Shown: positions 1-11,832 of the stretch, piece after piece
Layout: each line of letters starts with the position of its first letter
Position numbering within the stretch: the first letter of the stretch is position 1
The notes under the pieces: generated by a model
Seen by the model: only the letters and a program-made list of their open reading frames with translations
What the model was told of the DNA's origin: nothing
The model's database searches: none
NCBI GenBank assembly: GCA_032622095.1
Contig: CP136062.1
Span: forward strand, 199,401,887 to 199,465,886
From: Siphonodentalium dalli
Lineage: Eukaryota > Mollusca > Scaphopoda > Gadilida > Siphonodentaliidae
DNA: 64,000 nt
Direction of reading: 5' to 3'
Translations under genes and position numbers: made by a program

Positions 1-89
1 GCATTCTCTTATATATGCGAGGCGACCTATGGTCGACTCGCATATATAAGAGAATGCATTGGCACAGGGCCCTTCTGTTGGGTAAAGGG
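1..89. mobile_element. piggyBac-like MITE, truncated by window edge
   Basis: This is the right-hand end of the same non-autonomous element seen whole at 17,644-18,036 and 57,961-58,351. It holds a near-perfect palindrome (arms with CATTCTCTTATATATGCGAG) and then the terminal repeat TGTTGGGTAAAGGG, followed by TTAA at 90-93. A TTAA target and CCC-starting termini are usual for piggyBac-type elements. The left part lies outside the window. There is no coding capacity. Confidence 0.8.
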
Positions 90-93
90 TTAA

Positions 94-540
94 ATGGTTA
101 ACATAATTTCTCGATAGTTGGTAAATGGTTTATAGTTCAGAAAACACAGGTCAAGTTCGAATTTGTTCACGGCCCAATGCTTTTGACGAAGTTAAAATAT
201 GCTCAAAAGAACTTCTTGATATTGTATGTGTGGTCCACGTTAGAGAACACAATATGTGTATATGCCCATAGTGGACTTATACTCGTTATTCAGTTGGATG
301 GCGCGGGCCACAGTAAAAAACATATATATAGAGCGTATAGCTGGTGCTGTAACATATCCTCGTGCAAATATCTTCATATTTGACCTAGCTATTCACATAG
401 GTTCACTTTGGACTTATTTGATTGTGTAATTGGCCCATAGTAAGCTTAAATACATTTTGTTGTGCTTTTTTTAATTTATGCAACTATATTATTTTAAATC
501 AAAATTTGAAAAACTAACGCCGTTATAATCTCCGCCAGGG
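94..540. other. No gene seen; dispersed repeat remnant
   Basis: Non-coding. The stretch around 240-335 (containing CCCATAGTGGAC and GGCGCGGGCCACA) recurs in diverged form at about 5,170-5,275, so this is an old dispersed repeat. The short reading frame at 177-383 has no recognisable domain. Confidence 0.5.
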
Positions 541-640
541 TACCACGAGTCACCATACCAAATTTGGTTGAAATCGGTCTAGGGGTCTGGGAGAAAAATC
601 CGAACAGACAGACGGACATATCATACTCTTATATATAGAT
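541..640 (+). repeat. Retroelement-like 3' tail
   Basis: The order is CAAATTTGGTTGAAATCGGT, then a gap, then ACAGACAGACGGAC, then a TATATATAGAT end. Invertebrate RTE-type LINEs and their SINEs often end in this way. No reverse transcriptase is attached, so this is at most a severely 5'-truncated copy. A related tail, on the opposite strand, lies at 7,040-7,380. Confidence 0.4.
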
Positions 641-927
641 ACACCTTCTTAATTTTGCGTATTTAAACAACTTGATTAGATTCATCGTACCATTGAGAAG
701 ATTATATATAATTTGACGGAAATATCTCTTATCGATTATGGTGCCCCTCTCCCTTCACGCCCTGACTCGGAACGGGAACATTTTGGCATCTTTAAACCAC
801 ACGATTAGATTTATCATATGCCATGGAAATTATTATAAATACATGTTGTAAATATCGGCGACAAAACGCATTCTTATCGATTTACCCCTCTCCACCCTGA
901 CAAGAACGCCAACGCTTTTGCATTTTT
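641..927. repeat. Degenerate direct repeat, about 140 bp
   Basis: Two diverged copies (about 665-785 and 795-915) share GATTAGATT...ATCRTA, an AAATATC segment and CCCCTCTCC. A third partial copy with AATCGGCGACAAAA follows the satellite at about 1,890-1,920. No gene was seen. Confidence 0.4.
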
Positions 928-1857
928 ATAACATACCATTATATTATAACATACCATTATATTATAACATACCATTATATAACATACCATTATATTATAA
1001 CATACCATTATATTATAACATACCATTATATTATAACATACCATTATATTATAACATACCATTATATTATAACATACCATTATATTATAACATACCATTA
1101 TATTATAACATACCATTATATTATAACATACCATTATATTATAACATACCATTATATTATAACATACCATTATATTATAACATACCATTATATTATAACA
1201 TACCATTATATTATAACATACCATTATATTATAACATACCATTATATTATAACATACCATTATATTATAACATACCATTATATTATAACATACCATTATA
1301 TTATAACATACCATTATATTATAACATACCATTATATTATAACATACCATTATATTATAACATACCATTATATTATAACATACCATTATATTATAACATA
1401 CCATTATATTATAACATACCATTATATTATAACATACCATTATATTATAACATACCATTATATTATAACATACCATTATATTATAACATACCATTATATT
1501 ATAACATACCATTATATTATAACATACCATTATATTATAACATTCCATTATATTATAACATACCATTATATTATAACATACCATTATATTATAAAATACC
1601 ATTATATTATAGCATACCATTATATTATAACATACCATTATATTATAACATACCATTATATTATAACATACCATTATATTATAACATACCATTATATTAT
1701 AACATACCATTATATTATAACATACCATTATATTATAACATACCATTATATTATAACATACCATTATATTATAACATACCATTATATTATAACATACCAT
1801 TATATTATAACATACCATTATATTATAACATACCATTATATTATAACATACCATTAT
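928..1857. repeat. 18-bp satellite array, about 52 copies
   Basis: The unit AACATACCATTATATTAT is repeated head to tail with almost no divergence. Exceptions are a copy short by 3 bp near 970 and single-base variants near 1,543, 1,594 and 1,611. Because 18 is divisible by 3, both strands give long open frames of a repeated hexapeptide. These are artefacts of the array and not genes. The homogeneity suggests recent expansion or gene conversion. Confidence 0.95.
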
Positions 1858-2229
1858 TTTCCTCACATCATGGAGATGAGTATATACATATTTGGTGGAA
1901 ATCGGCGACAAAAGAAGTGTTTTTATGTTTTGTTCCAAGTTGGGAGATAAGATTCCACTCATAACTTCGCTTAGCTATGCGTTTGAAGAATACTTTGATA
2001 ATCAATGCAATTGGTACAGACTGTACTATCTAAATTCAAATTCGTCTATGTCCCAGTTTATTGGCCATAATCAACGATAATCCTATTTTTTTTTTTCAAA
2101 GACAATCTGAGCCAATGCGTTGTGTACAGAACTAGTAATGGTTTCTGTATACATCGCAATGCATCATCTTGACTTTCTTGGGGATATATATTGGTAATTT
2201 AGAGGGTTAGTATGTACGTGGCTTATTCG
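1858..2229. other. No gene seen
   Basis: AT-rich non-coding sequence between the satellite and the reverse-transcriptase relic. It starts with a fragment of the repeat that also lies left of the satellite (AATCGGCGACAAAA). Confidence 0.5.
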
Positions 2230-3270
2230 ATATTGATAGGTTGCAATATTAACGACGAACTAAGCCAGACAATCGTCTGAGCGTGTCCTTAAAAGGCTGG
2301 TTCAGATGTACTGTGCGACCGAATTATAGGGACGCCGTTTTTTATATATTGTATTGTCAGCAAACGAAAGTAGCGCGAGGGTGGTTGCATCTTTCATATC
2401 GTTAACGTAGATTAGAACAATAAGATGTCCTACAATATAATACCCATGTGCGACTCCTCTATATATTCAGAAAGTGTATATTTTAAAGCATATAAATTGT
2501 TGTATATTAACTAAGTAGCTACGAAACGAATCGTTTGTTAGACCTATAATTCCGAGATGTGATAGTTTAGATAACAGTATTTCATGATATATAGAGTCAA
2601 AAGCTTTCGAAAAATCAACGAATAATGCTAATGTCGAGTCTTTAGATACTTGGTCATTATTTTGTGCAACGGAACTTAGGAGGTGAATTATTGGATGAAT
2701 GTTGAGTGTTTGCTACGAAAACCATACTGGTGTTGATACAATATATCATTGTTAAAAAGGTCTCCAGGCTGATGGCCATTATTGTCGCCAGAATTTTGGA
2801 AAAGTTTGGTATAGTATCGGTCGATAATTATTGAAATTTTTTAATTCGCAATTATTATCCTATTTCCTCGTTGTCAACGTAGTAAAACTGATGGAAGATT
2901 TTGTGCATTTTGAGCAATACCTGTGCCATACACACTATGGTAATTATTCTATGTTATTTGCCTGCATGATAAGCTCAAAACTGACAATTTTGACAATTTG
3001 GGTGTCAAACCGGACAAGGCCCCTTCAATAATGTACGTGGACTAGTGGATTTGCTAATTTATTTATTGTTACTTCCATACGTTTTTTGGAAATATTATTT
3101 TAAAAGAGGTTTTTTTCTGTTGCTTTTAACTTGAATTAGTTAATGCTTCTGATGATGTTCCAAATGGCTTTCACGTTACTTGTGTATTCGTCGAAAACAT
3201 TCTTATAGTAAAGCGATTTACTCTTTCGAATAACCTTATTATATACAGAGTATTATATATGTTTTATGTT
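2230..3270 (-). pseudogene. Non-LTR retrotransposon RT relic (Jockey/CR1-like)
   Basis: Translation of the minus strand in shifting frames gives an ordered series of RT motifs. Near 3,110-3,250 there is a pre-RT segment of the type 'RKSKSLYYKNVF'. The FSKILA-type finger lies near 2,800, 'ALFVDFSKAFDSI' near 2,600, and 'LIYVNDM...LSFADNT' near 2,350-2,440. The catalytic box reads FADN instead of FADD, and there are several frameshifts and stops, so this copy is dead. It belongs to the same family as the relic at 7,917-8,900. No endonuclease domain or 3' end was recognised. The clade assignment is uncertain. Confidence 0.75.
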
Positions 3271-3300
3271 TAGATCCGTAGGAGTTTTTCAGTTTTCATC

Positions 3301-4979
3301 ATAGACTAGGCACCAACCACAGCAGGTGATGTGCCCCCCTCACCTGGGAATACAATTTTCGTGAGGCTGAAGTATATTCCCATTACAGAATCCCGATGTT
3401 GCCGACCCCTAACAGGACGCAAAATAAAATTATTTTGACTTTCCAATGCTACCCACCCGAAAATTTAACATTTTTAGATGACACCAAACCATTTCCTATT
3501 GTATATCTTGTATAATACCAATACGTATTTCACTTCTACATGACTATCATATATGTTACTTTCGTCATGACATTTCTTGGAGGTGCGGCCATTTTAACAG
3601 CCATTTCATGGCCGTGATTGTATTATTTTATGTCCATGTCTGCTCGGAGGTTCATGGAGCTGTCTATTCGGGAGATTTATTTTAATCGTGCGTTCGCTAT
3701 ACGCTCAAGCAATGTTAATTCCTGTCAAAATAGCTACATGTGGTTAAGTTTTTGGACACCCTTCGAGTAATATGTTACCTATCCTCTTCTTTGTTGAATC
3801 ATTTGATGGGATATTGGCTGTAGTTTCCACTGATTCCAAACTTATTGCCATTTGGTGTACAAAACTAATTATGTGGGTGTTGTAAGGATACCTATTGACT
3901 GAATCGATGAATAATTTCATGACGCGCATCAATGCTTACTGTCGTGACGAAATGAATTGGCCGAATCTGGCAAAAAATGAATTTTAGTATGATAGAGTGA
4001 CCATCGGCCAAACGAAAGAACACCAGGTTTGCCTTTTTTCTGTTAACGTATACGTATTATGTGTTGTACATTCAATGGGAAATGACATGGTGTCATCTAA
4101 AAATGCTAAATTGTCGGGTGGTTACCAATGGAAAAGTCAAAATAATTTTATATTTCGCGTCCTGTTAGGGGTCGGCAACATCCGGATTTTCAAATGGGAG
4201 TAGTTCAGCATCAATTGTAGTCCCATTAATTCAGTGAGGGGGAGACACCACATAAATTCGGTGAGGGGGAGACACCACTTAAATTCGGTGAGGGGGAGAC
4301 ACCACTTAAATTCGGTGAGGGGGAGACACCACATAAATTCGGTGAGGGGGAAACACCACTTAAATTCGGTGAGGGGAGACACCACTTAAATTCGGTGAGG
4401 GGGAGACACCACATAAATTCGGTGAGGGGGAGACACCACTTAAATTCGGTGAGGGGGAGACACCACATAAATTCGGTGAGGGGGAGACACCACTTAAATT
4501 CGGCGAGGGGGAGACACCACATAAATTCGGTGAGGGGGAGACACCACTTAAATTCGGTGAGGGGGAGACACCACATATCTTCGGTGAGGGGGAGACACCA
4601 CATAAATTCGGTGAGGGGGAGACACCACTTAAATTCGGTGAGGGGGAGACACCACATAAATTCGGTGAGGGGGAGACACCACTTAAATTCGATGAGGCGG
4701 AGAACCACATAAATTCGGCGATGGGGAGACACCACTTAAATTCGGTGAGGGGGAGACACCACATAAATTCGGTGAGGGGAAGACACCACTTAAATTCGGT
4801 GAGGTGGAGACACCACATAAATTCGGTGAGGGGGAGACACCACATAAATTCGGTGAGGGGGAGACACCAATTAAATTCGGTGAGGGGGAGACACCACTTA
4901 AATTCGGCGAGGGGGAGACACCACATAAATTCGGTGAGGGGGGAGACACCATCGCCCCCGGTGGTGCCTCGACTATCTT
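3301..4979. mobile_element. Inverted-repeat DNA transposon with expanded right end
   Basis: About 120 bp at 3,393-3,512 returns in inverted orientation at 4,067-4,191 (shared core GTTGCCGACCCCTAACAGGA). The outer ends also pair: the left contains AGACTAGGCACCA...CCCCCCTCACC, and the right, read on the minus strand, contains AGTCGAGGCACCA...CCCCCCTCACC. The terminal inverted repeat is therefore about 200 bp. On the right it is split by a 27-bp minisatellite made from its own sequence. No transposase was found, so the element is non-autonomous. The exact ends and the target duplication are unclear. Confidence 0.65.
4219..4951. repeat. 27-bp minisatellite, about 27 copies
   Basis: The unit is built on AAATTCGGTGAGGGGGAGAC followed by ACCAC and then AT or TT. 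The AT and TT variants often alternate, which suggests a 54-bp higher-order unit. The period is divisible by 3, so long frames open on both strands, none of them real. The unit matches the subterminal sequence of the surrounding transposon. Confidence 0.95.
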
Positions 4980-6024
4980 ATGCAGTTTTGTTGTGTGTGT
5001 TTGTATGTGGAGACGTTAAAACTTCAGACGTGATCCGTGGCTTTTGTTTATAAAGGGTACGGGCATTCGTAACTGGGAAGGTTATATGGAATGCATCGGT
5101 ATACGGTTTAATAAATCAACATATCCTCGCATAAATAGGCCTATAATACTCATATGGGTTCATATTGGATCATTTGATTCTGAAATAAGCCCATAGTGGA
5201 CATACAATGTAATATGCGTTATTCTGTTTATGGCGCGGGCCACATTGAAAACACATTTTAAAGAGCGTGAATCTGGTAAGTGAGTTGGGTTTATTCTTGT
5301 TATTCGTGTTGTAGTTCACAACATGTTTATTATAGAGATTCCGCCTCTAGCGATTATGCGTGTGCGGGGGGTGTAACTCTAACGTCACAGGTCACAAAAT
5401 TCTACACGCTTGTAACTGACTTGTGCGATTACGACTTTCTCTACTTGTAAATACGGGGTATAATTCTATTTTTGAAACATTTTCTTTTAACTCTATGATT
5501 CTGCATAGATGGATTATTGATCAAAACCTCATTTAATAGTTCGAGATGACATTGCATCAGAAATTTGGTTGAATATGTAGGTAAATATTTATACTCTTGG
5601 AATCCACATAGTTTACGCCAAATATTGACTATAAAATTGAACGATCCGAACTATGTCAGTCTCTGTTACAGTCTGAAATTTTGAAATAATCTTGTTCCGG
5701 GGATGACATTGACCAATAATGTAATTATTTTACCAGCACATGTGGTTGTGTGAGGTACTAGACACCAAGCACCACCCGATCGGTACCACGTCCGCTTTAC
5801 CGATGACCACATTCATGTACAACGCCTAATTGTTCGGTGGAATTTATGTTACATTCATTATACATTCATAACAAATTATTATCAAAAAACTTAATTTATA
5901 TTTTATAGCCTGAATTATTCAACGGTGTTGCTGTTTCGAGACAATTTTGCTTAGAATTGGGGAGTTTGTTGGTTTTATTGACAAAAAGCTTGTTGGTTAA
6001 TTGCTAGTTAACATCACTAACTAA
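4980..6024. other. No gene seen
   Basis: Non-coding. A diverged copy of the 240-335 repeat lies at about 5,170-5,275. No domain-bearing frame, RNA gene or tandem array was found in the rest. Confidence 0.5.
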
Positions 6025-6441
6025 AGGTGCCATTACACGATTAAGCTTAATTCAGCTCCAAATGGTAACCACGTGGGGTTATGCTGGATGTTCACATTAC
6101 ACCATCCAGCAAGCTTTTAAAAGCACTGTTTTATCAGGAAATCTTTCACAGCTGTCCATCATACTTAACTGGTCTGTGGCTATATTTACTAAGTAGACTC
6201 CAATATTGTGAACTACACATGTGTCTTTTATCAGATATCAGGAGGAATTCTGTTATCTAATTGCTACTTGACATTAATGGGGGATCCATGCTGAATGGAA
6301 AAACGGCCGAGTTCCTTTCCTTACAACTTGCTCAATGGGTAATAAAAAGTGCTGAGCTGTATGAAATGGCATGGTGTTACACGATGCAGCTCGCCTCTTG
6401 AGCTTGCTGAAGTAAGTAAGCTTAATCGAGTAAAGGCACCT
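6025..6441. mobile_element. PIF/Harbinger-like MITE, 417 bp
   Basis: The termini AGGTGCCATTACACGATTAA (left) and, inverted, AGGTGCCTTTACTCGATTAA (right) form an inverted repeat. It is flanked on both sides by TAA (6,022-6,024 and 6,442-6,444). A 3-bp TWA duplication fits the PIF/Harbinger superfamily. It has no coding capacity. Confidence 0.75.
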
Positions 6442-6444
6442 TAA

Positions 6445-6929
6445 GATAATACTCATGTCGACTCATATAGCATGGAACATCACGTGCTGGATTAAATGAT
6501 GGCATGTTTTGGCTAAGATTGAGAGCGGGGAGATAGTGAGATTATAATTTAACTAACTTTCATGTATATTAGAGCTATCATCACCAATTTCTGCAACTGT
6601 TGTTTTAGTCATCAATCAATCGGTTTATGAAATCAGTCGCGAAATTTAACCGTTGAAAATTTTACCAAACTAAGTTGAAGAAAGACACACAACCTCTTCC
6701 GCTGTGGTGTAACAGTCTGTTATTTTCACAATCATGTTTGCATTCTTAAAACTAACATGTCTACAATCCCTGAGAAATGTAACTGATTATCAAGAAGCCC
6801 ATCTCTCTATTATACCGGTAAGTATATAACGTCGGCCCAATAAAGCAATTGCGAAATTATAATTTATCTACATCATTTTTGTTCCATTTGATTCCCTATA
6901 TACATTACCAGAATCCTACCTGTATACAG
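6445..6929. other. No gene seen
   Basis: AT-rich non-coding sequence with no repeat or motif that I could classify. Confidence 0.5.
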
Positions 6930-7013
6930 TCTGCGATACACAAACGTGTAAGCGCACGGGTAGCTACCTGTACGCATACACGTACAATAGTACCGATTTG
7001 AAATCGCAAACTG
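6930..7013. repeat. Small inverted-repeat element (TTTGCGAT family)
   Basis: A diverged copy of the palindromic element that is clearest at 13,851-13,938. It opens with CTGCGATACACAAACGTGTA, has CGGGTAGCTACC in the middle, and ends with TTTGAAATCGCAAACT. Confidence 0.5.
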
Positions 7014-7039
7014 GCTAATGGACACCTTTCGCATAATGA

Positions 7040-7380
7040 ACTACTATATATATTTTGAAGACCTCTGTCTGTCTGTTTGTCTGTTTGTCTGTCATTTATA
7101 CAAATCTACGATTCTCGACCGATCGGGACGAAACTCGGTACGTGTGTGTAGTTTGACCAGGCGGTCGACGTTGTCGTATTGGCGAGCCCGTGCGGCGCCA
7201 GATTCGCGCATGCGCAGACGATATCTCGGAAACGGTGGAGCTATCGACTTGAAATTTGGTATGTGATGTATCTTGCCCCGGATACGAATTTTATCGGGTC
7301 GCCGAGCCCGTGCGACGCCAGCTTCGTGCATGCGCAGACAAGATCTCGGAAACGGGTGGATAAATATATTTTAAAAAGAA
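7040..7380 (-). repeat. Retroelement-like tail with internal duplication
   Basis: On the minus strand this ends in CCCGATCGGTCGAGAAT...GACAGACAAACAGACAAACA, the layout of an RTE-type 3' tail followed by a CAGA-rich microsatellite. Upstream, a roughly 85-bp block (GAGCCCGTGCGRCGCCAG...GCATGCGCAGAC on the plus strand) occurs twice, at about 7,183 and 7,303. This block is unusually GC-rich for the region. No reverse transcriptase is attached. Confidence 0.45.
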
Positions 7381-7431
7381 GAAATTCTCCTCTGAGGTAG
7401 GTGGGTGCTGACGTGAAGAATGGAATACTTT

Positions 7432-7639
7432 GAAAATTAAGAAAGGTATCCGTTCATTGTTGAATAGTTATTACATGTATGTACATACAGCTATGCCGGT
7501 TTCGGAAAATCTTGCCTTTTCAATAGCTTGGAGTCACTCCAAGCTATTGAAAAGGCAAGATGTGCCGAAACCGGTATAGCTGTATGTACATACATGTAAT
7601 AAATATTCAACCATGAACGGATACCTTTCTTAATTTTCA
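7432..7639. mobile_element. Foldback element A, about 208 bp
   Basis: Almost the whole element is one palindrome. The central 51 bp (7,510-7,560) is perfect: two 25-bp arms around a single C. The outer arms, GAAAATTAAGAAAGGTATCC and its complement, match with a few differences. A second copy lies at 36,144-36,352, and both copies adjoin AT microsatellites. The same outside flank (TTCACGTCAGCA-type sequence) appears beside both copies in inverted orientation, so the mobile unit may be larger than the palindrome. Confidence 0.75.

Positions 7640-7642
<3 letters not shown>

Positions 7643-7673
<31 letters not shown>
7643..7673. repeat. (AT)n microsatellite
   Basis: About 15 uninterrupted TA dinucleotides directly beside foldback element A. 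Confidence 0.95.
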
Positions 7674-7675
<2 letters not shown>

Positions 7676-7916
7676 TGATGATAATTATGAATAGGGTACT
7701 ACGTCAATATAATTTGCGTTCGTTCTAACAGTTGTCGTTTTGTCGTATATTTAGTTACGATTATGGATTCAGGAAGCCAAGCATCGCACGCGAGCTTTGC
7801 GTGCAATCACGAGCCTACCGCTGACTGTTTATGATAACAACACAATTAAGTACAAATTAATCACAACAAACTTAATAATATAACATTACTGCGAGTGGTA
7901 AGAAGTTTGAACGGCA

Positions 7917-8900
7917 CTAGTTTCTCACAAACGGACATGCAGTCGTCATTTCAACGACGAAATAGGATAATAATTGCGAATTATGGTCGAGAAGATGTAC
8001 GATTGGATGGAAAGTAGAGTGGGTATTGTACAAGCCGTATTGGTGCTTGTACAATATATCGTGCTCAGTTAAAACATCTATCAGGCGTTTTTGCATTATT
8101 CGTTCTAATAGCTTGGAAAAAGTAGGTAGAATGCTGATTGGTCTATAGTTGGAAAGTTCGTGTGCATTGTTATTTTTCAGGATTGGAACAACCTTTGCTA
8201 TTTTCATTTTTCTGGGACTATTCCTTGTTAAAATGAGAGGTTAAATGTATGTTTCAAAGCCGGAGCTATGGTTTCAATTGTTTCCTTCGTGAGTTTAGTG
8301 GTTATCCCTTTAAACTCCATACTAGATTTACCTTTCATTGATAAGCAGGTTAGAATTATTTCTTGGATTGTGGTTGGGGTAACATCAAAGATGTCAAGGT
8401 CTTCTATCATATTGCGGAGATAATCAGAAAAATCTGCGTTGCGTTCATTCACCACAAGTTGACTGGTTTTACGCCCAATACTCACTAAATTTGTCAGCAA
8501 TACGGCTGGGACAAGTAATTTCAGTCCCGTTACCGAAAAGGACCTTAGGATGATTAACAGTGCCCCCTTCCATCTTTAGTGCACCCTTCAGTATAGTCCA
8601 GGTTTTCTTCAGATCGTTCTTGTTTTCATCAAGAATTCGTGAGTAATATTATTGTTTGCTCTTTCTGAGAAGTTTATTATATAATTGGCGATAATTTAAA
8701 TATGTATGTGTAGTTCGGTCGGATGCTGATTTAAGTTTCTTGGTAATAATTCTTGCTTTACGATACTTGATTTAATCAGACCTCCTGTCAGACCTCGCGA
8801 TGCATCTTTTCGACAGAGCCAAGGGATCTTGAAGTTCTCATTATCGTCCCATCTCACTGCAATCGAGCGTGTACACTGGTGTATGCGCACATATAATTTA
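7917..8900 (-). pseudogene. Non-LTR retrotransposon RT relic, N-terminal half
   Basis: The minus strand gives a pre-RT segment (YNKLLRKSKQ-type near 8,650 and DLKKTWTILKG near 8,600). It is followed by 'KIAKVVPILKNN...ELSNYRPISILPTFSKLLERIM' and 'YKHQYGLYNTHSTFHPI' at about 8,200-7,990, which are the fingers and palm entry of a Jockey/CR1-like RT. The catalytic part is missing and the copy breaks off near 7,917-7,980. At least three frameshifts or stops separate the pieces. It is the same family as 2,230-3,270. Confidence 0.75.
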
Positions 8901-9319
8901 CGCTTGCAATCATTCGATTTAAAGCTTTTTTTCGATCAATCAACTGTTCGGAAGCATGAACTAATGATCTGAACGAACACACCACTCCCGATGGAAGATG
9001 TACAAACGTGTCTTGAATCTCTGCTCAATTCATTATTTTGACTGAAAATAAATTGCGTTGTCTCATCCAAACCCTTCACATTTAATGAAATCGCGGCTTC
9101 ATCTTCCACGTGTACTTACTCACATTATGTATGTCTGAGCGCACTACTCATATAATGTCTTGAAATCTATATACCTTCAGTGTTATGTAATGTGGGCTAG
9201 GTGAACTGTTACGCGTAGTTGGGTGATGTATGACCACACGATTGAGTCTTTGGGGAATTGATTTTATTTATTGCACAAATAACTCTAACTGGTTGTGGGA
9301 TGGTACATCAGCAGTAGAG
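8901..9319. other. No gene seen
   Basis: Non-coding gap between two RT relics on opposite strands. No repeat was recognised. Confidence 0.4.
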
Positions 9320-10240
9320 CATGCCATGTACTGCGGTTAAACCGAAAGCACTGTACGGTTGTGAGGTTATCTTGCTACAGCAAACTACTGATATTGCCAT
9401 CGTAGAACCTTCATTGCATACCTGTGTCAAATCTGCCCATTCTCTACCTAAACGAACCAATGCAAAACTTGCTCTCGGACTATTAAGTATCTTACCAATG
9501 GAGAAGGAAATACACATACGTAAACTGTGCTTCATGGGTATAGCCTCATAAACCTTCCATTTCACAAACAGAATCCATTGAAAGTTTCCTCGTCAAAGCT
9601 CATTTGCAACGTTTGTACAACCGAATTCTATCTGGATTCGTCGCGGAGATAATAACTATATTGCATATGAGGACTTGACTCTTGTCTGGATAAACTTTTA
9701 GACCTAGGTGATTTTCCAAACCAAACTACGTGGAAACGTGTAGTGAGAGAGACAGTAAAACTGTTCTATATATCATCATGGCGAGCGTCGGTCGAAAATG
9801 ATTCTGAACTGGGTGTGTTCAGGAAGTTGTACCCGATCCACTATATGGGTGGTATGTTTGGAATCGCATGCGTTCACAACCAACATTTTCCTCGAAATAC
9901 AAGAACCTTGCGATTCTTCTGAACAAGAGAACATACATAAACAACAGTTTATGTCGTCAGTGCCTGTATACATGCATACGACCAAGAGCTGGGTCACGCT
10001 GTGTTCACGTGCTCGTCACATCCAATCATGCACGTCGCTGAGAAATAGTTTTTGGGAACGAAGGACGACTTGTTTTCCCTAATCTCGGGAAGTGAACACC
10101 CGTCACTCTTGGGCGCTTTTGCACACTTTCGGGACACACTTATCGATAGTGCCGCTTCTTTTCTTTTTGTAATGTGTTCTCTAATTTGGGCAAAATAGTT
10201 TAACTCAAAGTTTAGAGCCCACACACATGTGACTTAGCAG
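9320..10240 (+). pseudogene. C-terminal RT relic, same family as the 36.5-kb RT
   Basis: The frame from 9,321 reads 'KALYGCEV...HTCVKSAHSLPKRTNAKLALGLLSILPMEKEIHIRKL'. This aligns with residues about 470-530 of the RT frame at 36,466-38,555 ('KGLYGCEL...TCVKHLQSMPVRTSTNMSLGLLGIMPLEREMHLKKL'). Further similarity continues in other frames (PNQTTWKRVVRETV, HAVFTCSSH) to about 10,240. It runs straight through the point where the other copy is interrupted by the 18-kb element, which makes it a rough empty-site comparison. It has several frameshifts and is inactive. Confidence 0.75.
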
Positions 10241-10544
10241 AATTCCTCGTTGCTCGGTATTCTGTTCAGTATAGTCAATAAAATATATCTAGTTGCTGAG
10301 TGTCCACACACGTATGGATATATACGAGCATGTTGTATGATATTCTCACATGACCCAAACTGTTGTATGCGGATTTAAATACTAAGATGTGAATACTATG
10401 ACATATTGAAAACCCCAGGGGGTAAATGGATTCATATGGGGTCGATAGACACCATCTTGTTTTTTCTTGGAACTCTGCCGCCTCGGGGATATTTGCAAGT
10501 AATTAAAATTCTCACATGGAAAGCATGATCAAATCGTTACATGA

Positions 10545-10668
10545 CGCTTTGTTGCCTGCCACGGTGACAGATGAGGCGAAGGGAGATAAATATCGGGCTC
10601 GGCTCTCGCCTCGCCCGATATTAATCTCACTTCGCCTCATATATAACACGGTATCCGGCAACAACTCG
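10545..10668. repeat. Inverted repeat, arms about 55 bp
   Basis: The left arm (GATGAGGCGAAGGGAGATAA with flanks) and the right arm (ATTAATCTCACTTCGCCTCA with flanks) are complementary around a short GC-rich loop near 10,605. It could be a foldback MITE. No target duplication was identified. Confidence 0.6.
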
Positions 10669-11421
10669 CCCTGTAACTTATAATATTCCACCAGTACGAA
10701 GCCCTTGGGAACTTTATGGTGTTCCGACAAGGAAGTTTATAACGTTGAACATACAAGGCAGAGAATATGTTCTCTTTGTTAATTTTTGTTCATAGGAGGG
10801 GTAGTCCACGCTCGAGATTGTATATATTTTATGACTTTTGTGAGTCAATATCCCAATAAACATTGATTTAATTACCAGGGAGAAATGTCATGTTTGTATA
10901 TGCGACGCAAAAATTGCTCACTTAAATCAAGCATTTCGATTGGGACATTCACAAATATGTACAATGAATTATACATTATTAAGGAACAGGTATTAACTAA
11001 GAAATATTTTTCCTGCACTGTTTTAAATGTTATAAACTTCTCTGTCACAACATTAAATGTTCCCAGGTTTTGTACTGGTGATCTCTACGGATGTAAATTC
11101 GGTATAGAGATTAATGGCATGATCCATGATCTGCATAAAACAGTTCAAACGCATAGATTCAGGAACATATACATTGTGGTTCTCGAATTTAGATCATATA
11201 ATGAGTCGCATGCATACAAGAAACACACATCGGTTTCACGATATATATATATTAGAAACTGCTTTAACAATTGAAAGAGCGTTTTACTGAAACAAAATAA
11301 TGATGTCCAGGGTAAGGGACGTCATGTAGACACAATGAACAGCTAGAATACACTCTTTTTCCGCTGACGGATAACATCAGTGTGGAAGACTTTTGTTGAC
11401 GATACCAGCGGTCACATTTAA
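10669..11421. other. No gene recognised
   Basis: The region contains a 129-codon frame at 10,885-11,274 with no recognisable domain. Its composition matches the surrounding non-coding sequence and it lacks clear splice sites, so I do not call it a gene. Confidence 0.4.
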
Positions 11422-11648
11422 ATGGGGTACTGTACACTTAATCCGGCCATGTATGGGACTATCTCCTTTTATACTCAACAGAATATATGCAACAAATGAA
11501 TGAATTTGAGCAATGGATTAGGAAAATACACTCATGTATTCTATGAACAATGCAAACAATATGGTAATTATAATGAATATGAATAATGGCTGGAGTCATA
11601 AATTCATTTTCATTATAATTACCATGTTTGGTAGTGTACTGTACCCCT
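11422..11648. mobile_element. TTAA-flanked MITE, 227 bp
   Basis: The termini ATGGGGTACTGTACACT and, inverted, AGGGGTACAGTACACT are flanked by TTAA at 11,418-11,421 and 11,649-11,652. Inside, an inverted pair (GGTAATTATAATGAATATGA against TTCATTTTCATTATAATTAC) makes much of the element a hairpin. TTAA targets occur in piggyBac and Kolobok, and the termini do not decide between them. Confidence 0.65.
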
Positions 11649-11782
11649 TTAACATGACGAATCACACTTCCTGTCCGGGGCGACGCATTGTGCATGTGCC
11701 AGTGTGTCACACAAGTTATTGTCCCGCCACTATTCTATCAGATTTATATGTTTCAAGATGCTTCTTATATATACGTTATTAG

Positions 11783-11832
11783 CGAGTTTGCGATACCCGT
11801 TCGACGGGTACGGGTACCGGTAGATTCTGGTA
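11783..11832. repeat. Fragment of the TTTGCGAT palindromic element
   Basis: GAGTTTGCGATACCCGTTCG followed by GGGTACGGGTACCGGTAG matches the ends and centre of the element at 13,851-13,938. Confidence 0.45.

Noticed and set aside
874-1964. Long open frames on both strands (348 and 362 codons)
   Set aside because: They translate an 18-bp satellite whose period is a multiple of three. No start context, and both strands are equally open.
928-4951. CRISPR-like array
   Set aside because: The arrays are uniform tandem repeats without unique spacers, in an animal genome.
4137-5053. Overlapping frames on both strands, up to 188 codons
   Set aside because: Translation of the 27-bp minisatellite in several frames.
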